Shown piece by piece: positions 17,105 through 25,436 of a DNA stretch of 35,605 bases; position 1 is the first letter of the stretch; each line of letters begins with the position of its first letter. The stretch is taken from positions 1-35,605 of the forward strand of contig JAOAPF010000289.1 in assembly GCA_025462755.1 (NCBI GenBank). The letters run 5' to 3'. The notes under the pieces were generated by a model that saw only the letters and a program-made list of their open reading frames with translations, searched no databases and was not told where the DNA came from. The stretch is from Edaphobacter sp. (GTDB lineage: Bacteria; Acidobacteriota; Terriglobia; Terriglobales; Acidobacteriaceae). Position numbers and translations under genes: made by a program.

Positions 17105-20100
17105 ATGAAAATCTCAAAAGTTCTCTTTAGGCTTGTCCTACTCTCAGGGCTTTGCTCTGCCTTATCCGAGGCGCAAATAACAACAGCTCGCCTCTCCGGC
17201 ACTGTGACTGACCCGTCAGGCGCATCACTTCCAAAGGCGCACGTCACTCTGACAAATGAACGCACAGGGGCCCAACGGACGGTGTTGACGAACGATGAGG
17301 GCGCGTTCATTGTAGTCTCTCTTCCACCGTCCGAGTATGACGTCAATGTAACAGCTGATGGTTTCGTGGGCACTGAAGTGAAAGCTCTGGTGCTGGGCGT
17401 CGGCCAGGCGGCTACCCATGATTTTGCCCTCACTGTGGCCGGAACTGAATCCAGTGTCGTTGTCGATGCAGGCGCAATGGTGGCTTTGGATACCTCTTCG
17501 GCGAGCATCGGCGCCAATGTACCGAGCCGCGAGATTTCGCAGCTGCCAATCAATGGCCGTCAGATTTCGCAGCTCTATCTGCTGGTGCCGGGCGCGACAA
17601 ATGCCGGATCGGGCACGTTCGACAACATCCGTTTTTCCGGCCGCGCGGTAGAGCAGAATATCCTTCGGCTGGATGGGGTTGAAGCAACTTCGATCATCGA
17701 TACTTCCCCGGGCAATCTCAATGGCGAATTGACGTCGCTCTTCCGGCTGCAGCAGTCGCTTGAGGCCGTGCAGGAGTTCCGGGTTGACTCCTCGAGCTAT
17801 CCCGCTGAAATGGGCACAGGCACCGGCGGTCAGATCAGCTTCATTACAAAGTCAGGCGGGAACCGGTTCCACGGTTCGGTGTTCGAGTACCTGCGCAATG
17901 ACTACTTCGACGCGCGAAATACGTTCAATCGCCGGAACACGGATGGCAACTCCGCGAAGCTTCGGCTGAACCAGTTTGGCGGATCCATCGGCGGTCCTCT
18001 GTACAAAGACAGGCTGTTTTTCTTCGCGGATTACGAGGGTCTGCGGCAAGTATGGTCTGCCCCTTACAGGCAGGCGACGCTGAGTAACTACGCAAAGTCG
18101 CAGGTTGCGACGACATCCCCCATCTTCCCCTTGCTCGCGGCCTATCCGGCCGACCCGTTCTCGATCGCAACCGAGATGCCCACGATCACGACGGTGGGTA
18201 CGACCCCTACGGTCACGAAGGAGGGGACATTCTCGCAAACCGTAACCGTGGTAGGAAAAAACCAGATCAACGAGAACTTTGGGTCAATCCGATTCGACTA
18301 CAAAATCAACGATCGCTATAGCATGTATGCCCGCTACAACCGCGACCAGGGAACGTCCGCGCAGATTCAGGATGCTTCGCTCAGCCAGTTCGGACAAGTG
18401 GAGGTGCCGCAGAATGGCGTTCTTGCTTCGAATCAGGTCTGGTCGTCGCGGCTGTTCAATGAGACGAAGTTTGGCTACAACGGAGCGAAGATGCGCGTTC
18501 TCGGCCTGCCTGGGCCGAGCCCGGGAGTCGATCTAAGCCGCTCGCGTATTGCCATCGCCGGCCTGACGAATGTGGGCTCTCTGATCAGCCTTTCGAGTTC
18601 TTTCAACGGAGTCGGAGCCCCCTATACCGCGCAGACGTTTTCGTACATCGACAACCTGTCGCTTGTGCACGGCTATCACAGCTTCAAGTTCGGCGTCGAG
18701 ATACGGCCCGTTTCGCTTTATAACAACCAGTTGGGTGGCACTACCTATACCTACAACTCCCCGCAACTGTTCACCGGGGAGACGATTCGCGTGAACAATA
18801 CAACGATTCGCACACCGACCGCGCCGAATCAGCCTTCGCAGATCCAGTTCTTCGGCGACCTGAGCGATCCGAGTCCGTTTACCGGGTTGAGCGGAAATGC
18901 GCACGTGAAGCAGATCTACTACATCGGCTATGCCCAGGATGAGTGGAAGTTGCGTTCGAATCTGACGTTCAGCTATGGGCTGCGGTATGAATACTACTCA
19001 CCGCTGCACGAGGTTCGGAACAAGAACGTCTTCTTCGACATGACCAAAGGTACGATCATCCCGAATTACGCGGGAGATTGGTTCCAAAGCTCGAAGACAA
19101 ACTTCGGACCCCGGCTGGCGCTGACTTGGGCTCCACAACGGTTCAAAAATGAAACCGTGTTCCGGATTGGCGGGGGCGTGTTCTACGGTCCCGGCCAGAC
19201 TGAGGATCAAATCCAACCCGAGGCAAACGACCGGGTCAGCAGGACATTTACTTCAGGAAAAATCTATCCAATCAACCCTGCGACGGACGTCTATGCAGGT
19301 TATGACATCAACAGCCCAACCCTCGGCTACCAGCCTCGCGCTTACGCTCCTGGCTACAAGGTGCCGGAACGCGTGACAACCTACACGGCGTCGGTACAAC
19401 AGCAATTGCCGGGTCAAATGCAGTTTATGGTCGCATACGTCGGGTCTACCGGGCGAAATCTATTTCTCCGTTCCATTACAAATTTGATCACCAGCGTGAC
19501 GACGAATCCGATCACCGGAGCAGGTACGGCGGTGCGGCAGTTCGGCGGGCGGTTTGCCGAGATCGACTATAAAACCTCGGGCGGAACCGATCAGTATCAC
19601 GCGCTTCAGTCGACCCTGCAGCGCCGGTTTGCTCGCGGACTTTCGATGGGCGCGCAATATACATGGGCCAAAGAGCTCGGCACTTCAAGCGGATCCAATG
19701 AGGCAACGACTGCGCAAAGTCCATACAGCTTCATGCTGGACTACGGGCGAGGCACGTTCGACATTCGAAACTCCTTGAACGCGTCGGTGCTGTATGACTT
19801 GCCCTATGGGCATGGAAGGGAGCATTCGCTTTCGGGTCCCATGGACCTTCTGGCGGGTGGATGGCAGGTTGCTGGAATTCTCAACTTCCGCAGCGGCGTA
19901 CCGATCGATGTTCTCATCACGCGTCCCGACCTGGCGTATGTAGGCAACGCGGGAACGCCATATGCGGGGCAGACGTTCTCCTCGCCAGTGGTGGTTGGCG
20001 GCGTGGTGCAGACGACGGCAGTCGCGAACGTTCCCGGCGGGGGCAACTCGCGTAACATTCGACGGCCAAACGTTGTGCCGGGTGTAAATCCCTATCTGAA

Positions 20101-20431
20101 GTCAGGCAAGCAATTCCTGAACCCCGCGGCGTTTACCACGCCGGCCCCCGGGACCTTCGGCAATGCTCGCAGGAATGACTACACCGGACCGATGTTGTCA
20201 CAACTGGACATGACCCTGGGCAAGTCGATCAAGATGTCGGAGATGTTCAATCTCGACTTCCACGCGGATATCTATAACGTGATGAACAAACCAAACTACG
20301 CGAATCCTGGAACAGTACGGTTAACTCAGACTCTGGCGACCGCACCAGGAACTGGAGCTCAACCTGGAACGCCGTTCACATTAGGTAATACCGGATCCTT
20401 CGGACAGCTAACGTCCACGGTAGGAAACTAA
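17105..20431 (+). CDS. Oar-like TonB-dependent outer-membrane protein
   Basis: A 1108-residue protein. Signal peptide about residues 1-23 (VLFRLVLLSGLCSALSEAQ); carboxypeptidase-regulatory-like beta-sandwich about 28-110 (ARLSGTVTDPSGASLPKAHV through SEYDVNVTADGF); plug domain about 125-240, including QEFRVDSSSYPAEMGTGTGG and ISFITKSGGNRFHGSVFEYL; then a long beta-barrel ending in GSFGQLTSTVGN. This architecture is the Oar-type receptor that is greatly expanded in Terriglobia and probably imports or binds oligosaccharides or peptides at the outer membrane; the substrate is unknown. It is uninterrupted over 3.3 kb, is monocistronic, and ends at a strong terminator. Confidence 0.94.
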   Translation: MKISKVLFRLVLLSGLCSALSEAQITTARLSGTVTDPSGASLPKAHVTLTNERTGAQRTVLTNDEGAFIVVSLPPSEYDVNVTADGFVGTEVKALVLGVGQAATHDFALTVAGTESSVVVDAGAMVALDTSSASIGANVPSREISQLPINGRQISQLYLLVPGATNAGSGTFDNIRFSGRAVEQNILRLDGVEATSIIDTSPGNLNGELTSLFRLQQSLEAVQEFRVDSSSYPAEMGTGTGGQISFITKSGGNRFHGSVFEYLRNDYFDARNTFNRRNTDGNSAKLRLNQFGGSIGGPLYKDRLFFFADYEGLRQVWSAPYRQATLSNYAKSQVATTSPIFPLLAAYPADPFSIATEMPTITTVGTTPTVTKEGTFSQTVTVVGKNQINENFGSIRFDYKINDRYSMYARYNRDQGTSAQIQDASLSQFGQVEVPQNGVLASNQVWSSRLFNETKFGYNGAKMRVLGLPGPSPGVDLSRSRIAIAGLTNVGSLISLSSSFNGVGAPYTAQTFSYIDNLSLVHGYHSFKFGVEIRPVSLYNNQLGGTTYTYNSPQLFTGETIRVNNTTIRTPTAPNQPSQIQFFGDLSDPSPFTGLSGNAHVKQIYYIGYAQDEWKLRSNLTFSYGLRYEYYSPLHEVRNKNVFFDMTKGTIIPNYAGDWFQSSKTNFGPRLALTWAPQRFKNETVFRIGGGVFYGPGQTEDQIQPEANDRVSRTFTSGKIYPINPATDVYAGYDINSPTLGYQPRAYAPGYKVPERVTTYTASVQQQLPGQMQFMVAYVGSTGRNLFLRSITNLITSVTTNPITGAGTAVRQFGGRFAEIDYKTSGGTDQYHALQSTLQRRFARGLSMGAQYTWAKELGTSSGSNEATTAQSPYSFMLDYGRGTFDIRNSLNASVLYDLPYGHGREHSLSGPMDLLAGGWQVAGILNFRSGVPIDVLITRPDLAYVGNAGTPYAGQTFSSPVVVGGVVQTTAVANVPGGGNSRNIRRPNVVPGVNPYLKSGKQFLNPAAFTTPAPGTFGNARRNDYTGPMLSQLDMTLGKSIKMSEMFNLDFHADIYNVMNKPNYANPGTVRLTQTLATAPGTGAQPGTPFTLGNTGSFGQLTSTVGN

Positions 20432-20821
20432 GTCGGAATTGGAGCGAACCGACAAATCCAATTGTCCCTTCGACTCTCCTTCTAATTCGCCGGATTGTTC
20501 TTCATGTTCGCAGGAATGATCTAAGCATGACCAGGGTTAGACCCGCCTCGGGAGGGCGGGCCTAACTTTTTGCCGTTGGCGCGTCTTTGCCAGCGCCACA
20601 GTCTTATTGATGATGACCTCACAGTCGAAATTCGCAGAGCCACGAGATTGCTGCCGCGGCATTGAGGTGCGGAACCTAACCCGAAATTGTGGGAGTCAGC
20701 CGGCCAATATACGGATTGCTTCCCTGTTGTCGACTTCTCCGGATTAATCTGAAATGTCTTTGGGATGACGGCAGGTCAGGCAGACGGCATCCGAACTTCT
20801 GCCAAGTCTGCTCGCTTGTAC
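20432..20821. other. Non-coding region with terminator
   Basis: Contains the receptor terminator (20537-20571). The remaining 250 bases up to the TPR remnant show no ORF or structure I can name. Confidence 0.5.
20537..20571 (+). terminator. Intrinsic terminator of the receptor gene
   Basis: TTAG-A-CCCGCC pairs with GGCGGG-C-CTAA around a short loop, with a matching A/C bulge, followed by CTTTTT. GC-rich inner stem and T-tract on the plus strand, 106 bases after the receptor stop codon. Confidence 0.85.
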
Positions 20822-21300
20822 TTACTCTCTTAAAATCCCCAGCTTTTGCTTCATCGCCTCAAATCTAGGCAGGCGATCACATGTAGTATTCCGGGATGGA
20901 GTGGGCCACATCCGCCGGGTCGGTCTCCATCGATCGCTCGTACCCGCGAGCGCCTTCTCTTTCTTATCCATGCCGAGATAGATAAAGCCAAGTTGGTGGG
21001 GCAGCGCTCCTTGCGTACTGAAGACGCGGACCAATTGTTCTGCCTCGGCCCGTTGATGCAGCAGCCCCAGCAGATACCCGAACGGGACTCCAATCCGCCG
21101 GCACTCCGCCTAATCGGGCCTTCCCATCGTCAATCACTTTTAGACGACCGGCTGGATCTCCCGTTGCAGCGAGAACCAGTGCTTGATGGGCGCAAAGCGA
21201 AGGCGTTCCAAGGCCCATTCCTGATCGCAAAATCTGCCTCATTCAGGGCCTCGTCGAAGTGGCCGATCTGGTAGAGGGCGAACAGCTGCGGCGTCCACGC
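20822..21300 (-). pseudogene. Remnant of a TPR-protein 3' end
   Basis: Pieces of the C-terminus of a tetratricopeptide protein can be read in order across frames on the minus strand: LFALYQIGHFDEALNEADFA (near 21290-21230), then LVLAATGDPAGRLKVIDDGK, then YLLGLLHQRAEAEQLVRVFS joined to LPHQLGFIYLGMDKKEKALA, then YERSMETDPADVAHSIPEYY, then RLPRFEAMKQKLGILRE with the stop at 20822-20824. At least three frame changes. The order and ending are those of TPR tails attached to winged-helix or kinase domains in this phylum, but no N-terminal domain remains upstream, so the gene is both truncated and frameshifted. Confidence 0.7.
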
Positions 21301-21314
21301 CACCCGGCCAACCC

Positions 21315-21725
21315 ATGCTCTGGCTAGGCCTGCGCACTCATCTCGGTACCCGTCGCATGCGCGCCAGAGCCTTCCTCGGAATCATGCCGCCCGAGTACCT
21401 CGTCGCTCAAGATCGCGACGCTCTGGCCGAGCGCCTCAAACCTCTCTTCGGACATGCCCTCGCCGACAGCCCACCCATCGTCATGTGCCAGCTCAATGCC
21501 CTTAATCGCTTCGACGTAACCGCACGGCTGCCGGAGTTGGCCGAAATCCCAACTCTGGTTTTTAGCGCTACCAGAAACCGCATCTTCCCTCCAAAGTATG
21601 GAAGGCGGTTAGCCACCGCCATACCTGAGGCTCGATACGTCGAGATCCCCGACGCCGCCCACGGCGTAACCATCCAATCCGCAGAGGTTGTGAAGCAGGA
21701 TTGCTCGAGCGTTTTATCTCGGTGA
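21315..21725 (+). pseudogene. Alpha/beta hydrolase C-terminal fragment
   Basis: The open frame encodes about 136 residues matching only the back half of an alpha/beta-fold hydrolase: a cap-like segment (RARAFLGIMPPEYLVAQDRD), the strand before the catalytic acid (IPTLVFSATRNRIFPPKYGR; the acid position is changed to N/R) and the catalytic-His region IPDAAHGVTIQSAEV. The half carrying the nucleophile elbow (GxSxG) is missing: just upstream the sequence turns into the oppositely oriented TPR remnant. It is therefore a truncated, non-catalytic remnant; the ATG is only the first in frame. Confidence 0.7.
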
Positions 21726-22237
21726 CCGACTAGAACGTGGCCGTTAGCTATGAAACCCTCTCCACATCCGCAACAAAACTGGATGCCCGGCAGGCAACTA
21801 GAGCGAGACATCGCATTGCAGCAAGACCGGAGAGCTCGACATCAAACTAACAGGCGCAGTTAATTCATAAATTCGGTCTTGGTGCATACCACCGATAACT
21901 ACGGTATTTTCATCGAGGATAACGGCGTCACGTATGAGCAGGCGAAGGCTGAAATGGAATCGGCCATCGGAACTCAAACGCTGAGGAGACGCCACTGTTT
22001 GCTAAGAGAGAGGAAGCGCCGTCAACCGGCCGCTAAATACTGCCCGCTCTAATCGCGGCATTCGGAATCTATTGGCCTACAGTGGTATATCGCTGATGTT
22101 CATCTCGCTCACCGAGTGCTTCGTACCACAAAACATTCCAGTTGCGCGGCACTCGGCGAGATTGAGCGCGGAGAGAGCGTGCCCACGGATTATTCAAACT
22201 GAGCAAGAACCGGCATAAAGAGATCACAATCAGGTGG
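21726..22237. other. Non-coding region
   Basis: About 510 bases between the hydrolase fragment and the molbindin gene. Both strands contain only short, unlikely ORFs, and I see no RNA, repeat or terminator. With decayed genes on its left side it may be further eroded coding DNA. Confidence 0.4.
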
Positions 22238-22444
22238 CTAGTCGATCATCAGCATCACTTCGGTAGACTTGATGACGGCGGTGACTTTGCTCCCCACCTT
22301 AATGTTGAGTTCCTCAACACTTTGCTTTGTGATGACGCTTTCGATCAGGTTCTCACCCACTCGAACGCTCACTTTTGCCGTGACTACGCCGAGGTCCACC
22401 GATTCGACCGTGCCTCGCAACTGATTACGCGCTGAGATTTTCAT
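22238..22444 (-). CDS. mop: Molbindin (TOBE-domain molybdate-binding protein)
   Basis: A 68-residue single TOBE/Mop domain: MKISARNQLRGTVESVDLGV at the start, VTAKVSVRVGENLIESVITK, and SVEELNIKVGSKVTAVIKST near the end. Length and sequence are those of the small cytoplasmic Mop proteins that assemble into hexamers and store or buffer molybdate or tungstate. No modABC transport genes are in view. It is downstream of the sigma-54 regulator on the same strand, 175 bases away, so it probably has its own promoter: a perfect TATAAT occurs right before the start codon (22456-22451). Confidence 0.92.
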   Translation of the reverse strand: MKISARNQLRGTVESVDLGVVTAKVSVRVGENLIESVITKQSVEELNIKVGSKVTAVIKSTEVMLMID

Positions 22445-22450
22445 GGACTC

Positions 22451-22456
22451 ATTATA
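22451..22456 (-). promoter_or_regulatory. Possible -10 element of the molbindin gene
   Basis: TATAAT on the minus strand. Counting seven bases downstream places transcription start on, or next to, the A of the ATG (22444), so the message would be leaderless; no Shine-Dalgarno is seen and no good -35 is apparent. Confidence 0.4.
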
Positions 22457-22619
22457 GAAAGTTTGGCTCAGAATTCATCGTGAATTTCAGCTTTTCCAGC
22501 CGCAATCGTCAGCTAGTCGTGTGGGTGTTTGGGTGGGAATATGGAGACCATACAGGCGAAGAAGAAGGCACCCTGAAGCAGAACCTTGCATTTCAAGATG
22601 CCCACCTAGATCGCCAACC

Positions 22620-24002
22620 TTAGATCGCCCCTGAGAATGGATCCGAAGGCAGACCATGCTTTTCCATACGATAAATCAACGTTCGCCGGCTGATATCTAG
22701 ATATCGCGCCGCCTGTGTTTGGTTGCCCCGGAATCGCTCCAGGGCTCGGGTGATTAGCTCGCGCTCGACCCCATCGAGACTCACACCCTCTTCCGGAAGT
22801 TCAGGCCACAGAGATCCCGAGTTAGTCGAAGCTCGCTGCAACTCCTCCGGCAGGTCCTCCTCGCATATAAGGTCACTCGAGGAAAGCACTAGCAATCGCT
22901 CCAGCACATTCTCCAATTGCCGTACATTTCCCGGCCATCGATACGATATGAGGCGCTGCAGCACTCCAGGTGAAAGGCGAGCGTTTGGTAGATGGTGACG
23001 GTCTTTGGCCCGCGTAAACAGCGCATCGATCAGCTCCGGTATATCCTCACGTCGTTCGCGCAGCGCCGGTATTTGTAAGGGCACAACGGCAAGACGGTAG
23101 TAGAGGTCCTCCCGGAAGGTCCCATCTTCCACCATCGCGGAGAGATTGCGGTGGGTCGCCGCGACTACGCGGATATCCACTCGTATCGCACTGCTTGCGC
23201 CAATCTTCGGTAGCTCACCCTCCTGCAGCACGCGCAGCAGCTTCACTTTCGCATCGAGCGGCAGTTCGCCTACTTCGTCTAGAAACAGCGTGCCGCCGTC
23301 TGCAGCTTCAATGCGTCCCGGCTTGTTTGACACGGCTCCGGTAAACGCGCCGCGAGCGTAGCCAAAAAGTTCCGACTCTACAAGATCCTTAGGGATGGCA
23401 CCGCAGTTGATAGGGACAAACTCCTTGGCGCGGCGGCGGCTATTCTGATGAATGGCATGTGCGATGAGTTCCTTTCCGGTGCCGGTCTCGCCCTGAACCA
23501 GCACCGTTGTATCGTGCTGTGAGACGCGCGCCGCCTGGTCGAGTAGACGCAACAGCTTCTTCGATCGTCCAACAATACTCTCAAACCCGTATCGCTGGTC
23601 GAGTGCAGAACGTAAAGTACGGACCTCTTCCAGGAGGTTCTGCCGCTCCATAGCACGGTGCACTAGGAGCACCAACGCGTCGAAGTCGATCGGCTTAGTG
23701 ACATAGTCGTACGCCCCCATCTTCATCGCTTCGACTGCCGTCTCCACGGTGCCAAACGCAGTGATAACGATGACTGTGGTCTGAATCTCTTCCTGCGCTA
23801 TCCGCCCCAGCAGCTGCAGTCCGCTTGTCGGCATGCGGAGGTCGGTAATGATAAGTGTTGGCTGCAGATCCTTCAGCATCGTGTAGGCCTGATTGCCATC
23901 CGACGCAATCGACACCTCATACCCCGCTTCTTCGAGTTGCATTTTCATCACGCGACGCAGGCTGCTGTCATCGTCCACCACGAGAATGCGGTTCCTGGTC
24001 AC
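22620..24002 (-). CDS. Sigma-54-dependent NtrC-family response regulator
   Basis: A 460-residue enhancer-binding protein. Receiver domain 1-120 with acidic pair D11/D12, phospho-acceptor D54 (IITDLRMP) and K103. AAA+ domain: Walker A GETGTGKE (171-178), the sigma-54 contact loop GAFTGA (218-223), Walker B GGTLFLDEVGEL (236-247) and the R-finger region. A Fis-type helix-turn-helix is at the C-terminus (QTQAARYLDISRRTLIYRME). It activates sigma-54 promoters after phosphorylation and ATP hydrolysis. Its ATG overlaps the end of the histidine kinase gene by 4 bases. The palindromic sites and -24/-12 elements in the divergent region 25226-25436 are its likely targets, including its own operon. Confidence 0.96.
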   Translation of the reverse strand: MTRNRILVVDDDSSLRRVMKMQLEEAGYEVSIASDGNQAYTMLKDLQPTLIITDLRMPTSGLQLLGRIAQEEIQTTVIVITAFGTVETAVEAMKMGAYDYVTKPIDFDALVLLVHRAMERQNLLEEVRTLRSALDQRYGFESIVGRSKKLLRLLDQAARVSQHDTTVLVQGETGTGKELIAHAIHQNSRRRAKEFVPINCGAIPKDLVESELFGYARGAFTGAVSNKPGRIEAADGGTLFLDEVGELPLDAKVKLLRVLQEGELPKIGASSAIRVDIRVVAATHRNLSAMVEDGTFREDLYYRLAVVPLQIPALRERREDIPELIDALFTRAKDRHHLPNARLSPGVLQRLISYRWPGNVRQLENVLERLLVLSSSDLICEEDLPEELQRASTNSGSLWPELPEEGVSLDGVERELITRALERFRGNQTQAARYLDISRRTLIYRMEKHGLPSDPFSGAI

Positions 24003-25225
24003 GGCGTGACTACCTCCCTTTGCGGGCGCTTTAGAGGCATCGGCTGCGGACGTTCGAACGGCAGCTCCATGCGAAACGTCATCCCCGGCCGCTCGCTATT
24101 ACGATTGCAGTTGAGCGATCCGCCATGTTGCGCAACGATATTCGCCACCACTGCAAGCCCTAACCCGGTGCCATTCTCCTTCGTCGTGAAGAATGGATCG
24201 AAGATGCGGTCGAGGTCCTCCAGCGGAACACCCTGGCCCTCGTCACAGACTTCAACACACCATTTATCGAGCGTGACGTAGCTACGGATCAAAACAGTCC
24301 CACCGCCCTCGGTCGCCTGTACTCCATTGATGATCAGATTCAATAGCACTTGCTTGATCTGCTCCGCGTCCACCTCGACTTCACGCAGACGCGCCGGCAT
24401 TTGCTGCCGCAACTCTACATCATGGCTGATAGCAGCGTGTTGGGCCAATACCGCGACAGCATTGATAACTGAAACAGGTTCGGTCCATTGAAAGCGGGGC
24501 AGCCGTGGCCGCGCGAAGTCGAGAAAGTTTGTCAGCAGTTTGTTCAACCGCTGTGACTCGCGCATCAGGATGTTGAGGCACTCTTCGCGATTATCGGCAG
24601 GCGCCTGGCCGCGGGCCAGAATACCTGCCGCGCCGCTGATGCTTGCCAGCGGATTTCGAATCTCATGCGCTAGACTTGCCGCGAGCTGGCCCGCCGCAGT
24701 AAGCCGCTCCGTTTTCTTCATCTGCTGGATGTTTTGCCGCAGTTCCGTGTATACCCCTTCCAACTCAAGCTTGGTAGCCTCAACTCGCTTCCGCTGTAGA
24801 CGCTCGCGATCTGCCAAGATGCCTGCAATAACCCCGGCGGCCGCAAAAACACTGAGCTCAACTATCTGATCTTGAGCATCCAGTGGCGCAGAGCGCCAGT
24901 GGCGGTGAATGGAAGGTGTTTGTAATACCAGGGCGAGCAACAACGTCTTCAACGCGCCGCGCCAGCCAAAGAGCATGCCCGCCAGCATGAAGGGCAAAAA
25001 GTTGAGGTGGTGCAGGATGTTTTGCAGCACCACCGCGTGCGGTGGTGTAACCCACGTAAATACAGCCAACGCGACTACTAGGACCGCTATTGTAACCGCC
25101 ATGATGCGCGGTAAAAGAAGGCTGTTTCGCGCAGAGGACATATCCCCATTGTCCCATAGGGGCATGGATTCACTGTTCAACCGCGCCCCTGAAAGCGGCG
25201 TCACCTCAATAGTGTAACCATGCAT
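23999..25225 (-). CDS. Membrane sensor histidine kinase (NtrB-like)
   Basis: Up to 408 residues. Three or four probable membrane segments (about 41-59, 72-102, 122-138), then a coiled linker, the H-box LAASLAHEIRNPLAS with phospho-acceptor H187, the N-box NLIINGVQA, and ATP-lid motifs DEGQGVP, DPFFTTKENGTGLGLAVV. It phosphorylates the downstream NtrC-type regulator. There is no periplasmic domain, so the signal is probably sensed within the membrane. The true start is uncertain: the predicted sigma-54 transcription start (about 25230) leaves only five bases before the ATG at 25225; an ATG at about 25138 (MSSARNSLLLPR), preceded by GGGG, may be used instead. Confidence 0.94.
   Translation of the reverse strand: MHGYTIEVTPLSGARLNSESMPLWDNGDMSSARNSLLLPRIMAVTIAVLVVALAVFTWVTPPHAVVLQNILHHLNFLPFMLAGMLFGWRGALKTLLLALVLQTPSIHRHWRSAPLDAQDQIVELSVFAAAGVIAGILADRERLQRKRVEATKLELEGVYTELRQNIQQMKKTERLTAAGQLAASLAHEIRNPLASISGAAGILARGQAPADNREECLNILMRESQRLNKLLTNFLDFARPRLPRFQWTEPVSVINAVAVLAQHAAISHDVELRQQMPARLREVEVDAEQIKQVLLNLIINGVQATEGGGTVLIRSYVTLDKWCVEVCDEGQGVPLEDLDRIFDPFFTTKENGTGLGLAVVANIVAQHGGSLNCNRNSERPGMTFRMELPFERPQPMPLKRPQREVVTP
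25150..25164. promoter_or_regulatory. Imperfect copy of the regulator half-site
   Basis: TGTCCCATAGGGGCA shares the 8-mer TGTCCCAT with the palindrome at 25353-25368 and is itself a degenerate palindrome. It lies inside the 5' part of the kinase ORF, downstream of the predicted minus-strand transcription start. Confidence 0.45.
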
Positions 25226-25240
25226 CGTGAGAAGAGAGTT

Positions 25241-25256
25241 TGCAATCTACGCGCCA
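25241..25256 (-). promoter_or_regulatory. Sigma-54 (-24/-12) promoter for the kinase-regulator operon
   Basis: On the minus strand the sequence is TGGCGCGTAGATTGCA: TGGC with GG at -24, then TTGCA with GC at -12 at exactly the consensus spacing, one mismatch in TGGCAC(G)-N4-TTGCA. The predicted start is about 25230. The operon itself encodes a sigma-54 activator, so autoactivation is implied. Confidence 0.7.
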
Positions 25257-25320
25257 AAATGGCGTGACGGCTCAATCTATGTGGATTTAGGAATCGCCCC
25301 GAAATATCTTCGTCACCAAC

Positions 25321-25328
25321 TGTCCCAT
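25321..25328. promoter_or_regulatory. Half-site TGTCCCAT
   Basis: An exact 8-base copy of one arm of the palindrome at 25353-25368, 32 bases away from it (about three helical turns), so a dimer bound here would sit on the same DNA face. Confidence 0.5.
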
Positions 25329-25352
25329 TCGTGTAATCCGGCTCCTTGGCGG

Positions 25353-25368
25353 TGTCCCATATGGGACA
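25353..25368. promoter_or_regulatory. Perfect palindrome, probable enhancer (UAS) of the NtrC-type regulator
   Basis: TGTCCCATATGGGACA is a perfect 16-bp inverted repeat. Its centre is about 83 bases upstream of the predicted plus-strand sigma-54 start and about 130 upstream of the minus-strand one, both in the usual range for enhancer-binding proteins. Confidence 0.7.
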
Positions 25369-25417
25369 ACTGCGTGCTCGAATCGGCCGAATGCCCCCAT
25401 TTTCCCGCATTTCCATT

Positions 25418-25433
25418 TGGCCAGCTAATTGCA
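25418..25433 (+). promoter_or_regulatory. Candidate sigma-54 promoter for the TolC-adaptor genes
   Basis: TGGCCAGCTAATTGCA has GG and GC at the required 12-base offset and a perfect TTGCA, but TGGCCA instead of TGGCAC. The predicted start is about 25444, which clashes with the ATG at 25437, so either GTG 25446 is the real start or this match is fortuitous. Confidence 0.45.
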
Positions 25434-25436
25434 CAA

